From: Solirubrobacteraceae bacterium
Lineage (GTDB): Bacteria > Actinomycetota > Thermoleophilia > Solirubrobacterales > Solirubrobacteraceae
Length of the DNA: 16,203 bases
Assembly: GCA_019683665.1 (NCBI GenBank)
Contig: JADGIB010000048.1
Span: forward strand, 1 to 16,203
Reading direction: 5' to 3'
In this document: positions 6,563 through 16,203 of the stretch, in pieces
Position numbering within the stretch: the first letter of the stretch is position 1
Layout: every line of letters starts with the position of its first letter
Notes under the pieces: model-generated
The model's input: only the letters and a program-made list of their open reading frames with translations
Databases searched by the model: none
Told to the model about the DNA's origin: nothing
Made by a program: the position numbers and the translations under genes

Positions 6563-6997
6563 GTGGCGGCGCCCGCCGCGGCCCAGGACCGCCCGCAGAC
6601 CTGGGAGGCGTGTCTCGCCGAGCAGGCCGAGAACCTCAACGTCGACTGCGTGAAGGCCGAGCAGGTCGGCCGCCCGCCGCGCAAGGCCAAGCCGAAGACG
6701 CCGCGCACGGTCCGCGTCACCTGGTCGCTCGGCGGCTGCGCGGGCCAGGAGGCGACCTCGTGGCAGTGGCAGGTGCGGATCCTGCGCGACGACCGCCGCG
6801 GCACGTACATCCCGGCCGAGGCGCCCGACGGGACGCGCCGCTACCTGTTCGGCGGCGACACGCGGACGGGCAGCCGCGAGATCAAGCTGCGCCCCGGCGC
6901 CTACCACGTCGACATGGCGATCGAGCACGCGACGTCGCCCGACGGCGGCGACTGCACCGGCACCGACCTGCGCTCGCCCCGGTTCGTCGTGCGCTGA
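6563..6997 (+). CDS. Small secreted protein of unknown function; start apparently lost by frameshift
   Basis: The intact frame with a GTG at 6563 encodes 144 aa and starts in the middle of a signal peptide. In this frame the codons upstream, from 6521, read SITTLILAAAGSLAVAAPAAAQ, a hydrophobic core ending with an Ala-X-Ala cleavage site, but no start codon is in frame before the stop at 6503-6505. ATG 6516 sits in another frame, and adding one base after 6520 would join them as MRSITTLIL. I therefore infer a one-base deletion near 6519-6520. The predicted mature protein begins QDRPQTWEACLAEQ, has four Cys (possibly two disulfides) and a beta-rich region (RVTWSLGGCAGQEATSWQW). I do not recognise a family. 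Confidence 0.65.
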   Translation: MAAPAAAQDRPQTWEACLAEQAENLNVDCVKAEQVGRPPRKAKPKTPRTVRVTWSLGGCAGQEATSWQWQVRILRDDRRGTYIPAEAPDGTRRYLFGGDTRTGSREIKLRPGAYHVDMAIEHATSPDGGDCTGTDLRSPRFVVR

Positions 6998-7095
6998 CCC
7001 CGGCCCGGGCCCCCCCCCCCCCGGGGGCCCCCCCCGGGGGGGGGGCGCCCCGCGGGGCGGGGCCCCGCGCCGGGGGGCCCCCCGCGGGGCGGGGG
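6998..7095. repeat. 98-nt pure G/C tract with long homopolymer runs
   Basis: After the stop of the secreted-protein gene there is no A or T for 98 bases. It holds 13 C (7010-7022), 5 G, 8 C (7028-7035), 10 G (7036-7045), and more alternating G and C blocks. Neighbouring blocks are complementary, so hairpins of many registers can form, and one may act as a terminator before rpoB. Consecutive G runs on both strands could also form G-quadruplexes. Alternatively it is a collapsed or erroneous assembly. The surrounding intergenic region (6998-7336) has no gene. Confidence 0.8.
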
Positions 7096-7096
7096 A

Positions 7097-7112
7097 CGCG
7101 ACCCGGGTCGCG
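7097..7112. promoter_or_regulatory. Perfect 16-bp palindrome upstream of the rpoB promoter
   Basis: CGCGACCCGGGTCGCG reads the same on both strands. It ends 6 nt before TTGGTA, a possible -35 of rpoBC, so it could be an operator; it could also be part of the GC-rich low-complexity stretch next to it. Confidence 0.45.
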
Positions 7113-7118
7113 GGGCGG

Positions 7119-7149
7119 TTGGTACAGTTCAGGCCGCTCGGCCGATAGT
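7119..7149 (+). promoter_or_regulatory. Possible upstream rpoBC promoter
   Basis: This is the first A/T-containing sequence after the G/C tract. TTGGTA (7119-7124) with GATAGT (7144-7149) at a 19-nt spacer is one reading; TACAGT (7123-7128) as a -10 alone is another. Both are weak matches. A short hairpin, GGCCG (7132-7136) with CGGCC (7139-7143), lies between them. Confidence 0.3.
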
Positions 7150-7248
7150 CGCAGCCGCCCACCTTCCGGCGCCGCGCCACATACGTGGTCGCCCAGGGCG
7201 GGGTCCGTGAGCGCCGAGACGCCCCCGCGGGGGTCACGCTTCGCGCTG

Positions 7249-7257
7249 TGCTAACTT
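7249..7257 (+). promoter_or_regulatory. Extended -10 element, probable proximal rpoBC promoter
   Basis: TGC followed by TAACTT (7252-7257) fits the extended -10 form TGnTAnnnT. No good -35 is present, as is common with extended -10 promoters. Transcription would begin about 7264, at the foot of the hairpin at 7262-7292, giving a leader of about 73 nt. Confidence 0.45.
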
Positions 7258-7261
7258 GGAA

Positions 7262-7292
7262 CGTCGCGCGCGTTCGCTTCGAGCGCGCGACG
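7262..7292 (+). promoter_or_regulatory. 10-bp perfect stem-loop in the rpoB 5' leader
   Basis: CGTCGCGCGC (7262-7271) pairs with GCGCGCGACG (7283-7292) around an 11-nt loop. It lies between the extended -10 and the ribosome binding site. Possible roles are mRNA 5'-end protection, pausing or a protein target; no poly-T follows, so it is not a standard terminator. Confidence 0.5.
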
Positions 7293-7336
7293 CCCCCGCC
7301 CTCTCGCACCTTCGACCCTCCAGAGGAGTCGCCGTC

Positions 7337-10924
<3,588 letters not shown>

Positions 10925-10927
10925 CCC

Positions 10928-14989
<4,062 letters not shown>

Positions 14990-15025
14990 CCGGCCGGCCC
15001 GTCACCGCACGTCACGGCTGAACGA

Positions 15026-15058
15026 GGCGCCCGCCCGAGCACCGCGGGGGCGGGCGTC
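15026..15058 (+). terminator. Probable rpoBC terminator hairpin
   Basis: CGCCCGCCC (15028-15036) pairs with GGGCGGGCG (15048-15056), extended by one G-T wobble and one G-C pair, around an 11-nt loop. It begins 36 nt after the rpoC stop. The tail GTCGTCGTG is only weakly T-rich, as is usual in very GC-rich genomes. Confidence 0.65.
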
Positions 15059-15310
15059 GTCGTGCAGGGGGAGGGTCGGCGCGCCCGCGGGCGAAGGGGG
15101 ACGGGCGATGCCGTCGACGCCGGCGACCCCGTGAACCCCGCAGTCTCCGCGACGGATCCGTGCCGTTTCGACCAATCGGCACGGAGATGTGGCCCAGGTC
15201 GCTATGGTTCTCGCCGACGTCGGGCATCAAGGTTGGAGTCGCGGCAGCCGACGACTGGAGCGACCCCCGGCCCCGCGAACTCCCTTCCCACCGGCGCTCG
15301 AACTCCCTGA
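15059..15310 (+). other. Gene-free region upstream of the DMT transporter
   Basis: This stretch between the rpoC terminator and the transporter holds no convincing gene. An 82-codon frame (15062-15310) has Arg/Gly/Pro-rich composition and no family motif. Visible elements are a perfect inverted repeat (15157-15185) and a -10-like TATGGT (15203-15208) with no matching -35. No clear ribosome binding site precedes the transporter ATG. Confidence 0.5.
15157..15185. promoter_or_regulatory. Perfect 9-bp inverted repeat upstream of the DMT transporter
   Basis: TCCGTGCCG (15157-15165) and CGGCACGGA (15177-15185) flank the 11-nt spacer TTTCGACCAAT. It lies about 125 nt before the transporter start and 17 nt before TATGGT (15203-15208), so it could be an operator at a promoter or a leader hairpin. 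Confidence 0.5.
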
Positions 15311-16203
15311 ATGACTCTTCACCTCGGCATCCTCATGGCGCTGCTCTGCGCCTTCGTGACGAACCTCGCGTTCCTCTACAAGCACCGCGGAGCCTGCGCC
15401 GCGCCGCCCGTCGACATCCGCCGCCCGATCGCGTCGGCCGTCGGGCTCTTCCGCTCTCCCTGGTTCGCCCTCGGCATGCTCGTCGCGCTCGGCGCGTGGG
15501 TCTTCCACGTCGCCGCGCTCGCGCTCGCGCCGCTGTCGGTCGTCCAGGTCGTGCTCGCCGGCGGCCTCGTCCTGCTGGCCGTCATGGCCGACCGGCTCTT
15601 CGGCTTCCAGGTCGGCCGCCGCCAGTGGCTCGGCCTCGCCGCGATGGCGCTCGGCATCGGACTCATCGCCGTGACCCAGCCCGGCGCGACCGGCGCCCAC
15701 TCGAGCTACTCGGTCATCGCGATGGTCGCCTTCGAGGGCGGCCTGCTCGGCCTCGGCGCGCTCCTCATCGCCGGCCCGCGCGTCGTCGGCGCCCGCGCCG
15801 AGCACCACGGCCTCGCGCTCGGCGCCGCCGCCGGCGTCCTCTTCGGCGTCTCCGACGTCGCGATCAAGGCGCTCACCGGCCTCGTCGGCATCGACGGGAT
15901 CCTCGGCCTCGTCTCGCCGTGGCTGCTCCTCGCCGGGGTCGCCTCGGTCGCCGCGTTCTACGCGTCGGCCCGCGGCCTGCAGGTCGGCGAGGCCGTCCCG
16001 GTCATCGCGATCACCGGCACCGCCGCGAACGTCTCCTGCATCGCGGGCGGCATCCTCGTCTTCGGCGACCCGCTGCCGGGCGACGCGTTCGGCATCGTCC
16101 TGCAGTCCGTCGCCTTCGTCCTCGTCATCGTCGCGGCCGCGCTCACCCCGGCCCCGGTCCGCGCCGCCCGGGTCGTGCCCGGTGTCTTATACACATCTCC
16201 GAT
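15311..16203 (+). CDS. DMT-superfamily (EamA/NIPA-like) membrane transporter, 3' end lost
   Basis: About 290 residues of an integral membrane protein are visible, with roughly nine hydrophobic segments. It opens LHLGILMALLCAFVTNLAFLY, followed by KHRGACAAP, and has the repeat-like segment LALAPLSVVQVVLAGGLVLL seen in bacterial DMT transporters. The second half contains AAAGVLFGVSDVAIKALTG and LQVGEAVPVIAITGTAANV. DMT members export or import small metabolites; the eukaryotic NIPA relatives carry magnesium. ATG 15311 directly follows an in-frame TGA, so it is the first possible start. No stop appears: the last codons (about 16183 on) are adapter-derived, so the true C-terminus is missing, probably by only a few residues. 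Substrate unknown. Confidence 0.85.
   Translation, partial: MTLHLGILMALLCAFVTNLAFLYKHRGACAAPPVDIRRPIASAVGLFRSPWFALGMLVALGAWVFHVAALALAPLSVVQVVLAGGLVLLAVMADRLFGFQVGRRQWLGLAAMALGIGLIAVTQPGATGAHSSYSVIAMVAFEGGLLGLGALLIAGPRVVGARAEHHGLALGAAAGVLFGVSDVAIKALTGLVGIDGILGLVSPWLLLAGVASVAAFYASARGLQVGEAVPVIAITGTAANVSCIAGGILVFGDPLPGDAFGIVLQSVAFVLVIVAAALTPAPVRAARVVPGVLYTSP
16185..16202 (+). other. Illumina Nextera transposase adapter remnant at contig end
   Basis: TCTTATACACATCTCCGA is identical over 18 bases to the end of the Nextera mosaic-end read-through sequence and the first bases of the following adapter. Its AT content is unlike everything before it. The preceding TGTC could be part of the same adapter with two bases missing. 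This is not genomic sequence. Confidence 0.9.

Noticed and set aside
7216..7232. CCCCCGCGGGGG palindrome in the rpoB leader as an operator
   Set aside because: Too simple in composition to separate from chance in this GC-rich stretch.
15062..15310. 82-codon open frame upstream of the transporter
   Set aside because: Composition is that of random GC-rich sequence, no ribosome binding site, no motif, and it overlaps the inverted repeat.

Overview
This 16.2 kb window comes from a high-GC actinobacterium. My best guess is the class Thermoleophilia (Solirubrobacterales-like), inferred from gene style rather than any search. Three things point that way: codons that almost always end in G or C, the actinobacterial coiled-coil insert in RpoC (about residues 140-235), and compact actinobacterial-type ribosomal proteins. 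Most of the window is core transcription and translation machinery. The last bases match Illumina Nextera adapter sequence, so the right edge is probably a true contig end, and at least two genes carry apparent single-base frameshifts.

Layout. Positions 1-1044 hold the end of an alpha-E (DUF403-like) gene followed by a transglutaminase-like gene that is split by an apparent one-base insertion. Positions 1045-4640 form one compact plus-strand operon, rpmG-secE-nusG-rplK-rplA-rplJ-rplL, with gaps of 6-17 nt, a 1-nt overlap between rplK and rplA, and a 62-nt gap before rplJ that holds a candidate L10 leader. A 13-bp GC hairpin at 4602-4630 ends it. Positions 4642-7095 are an unrelated accessory block: a minus-strand VOC-fold gene, a divergent aldose 1-epimerase/methyltransferase pair sharing a perfect 23-bp palindrome with it, and a small secreted protein whose start is broken. 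The block ends in 98 consecutive G/C bases. Positions 7097-14989 carry a structured leader and rpoB-rpoC, both starting with TTG. Positions 14990-15310 are a terminator and a gene-free region with another perfect inverted repeat. From 15311 a DMT-family membrane transporter runs into the adapter remnant.

How it fits together. The left operon supplies the ribosomal stalk (L10, L7/L12), the L1 and L11 proteins, L33, the SecE translocon subunit and the NusG elongation factor. rpoBC encodes the RNA polymerase catalytic subunits. In many bacteria rplJL and rpoBC are co-transcribed; here a terminator, an opposing gene and about 2.8 kb separate them, so rpoBC needs its own promoter, and candidate elements are visible at 7119-7257. 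The most notable protein feature is Asn in RpoB at the position of E. coli Ser531, a classic rifampicin-resistance site. I found no mobile element, CRISPR array, tRNA, rRNA or clearly novel multi-gene system.
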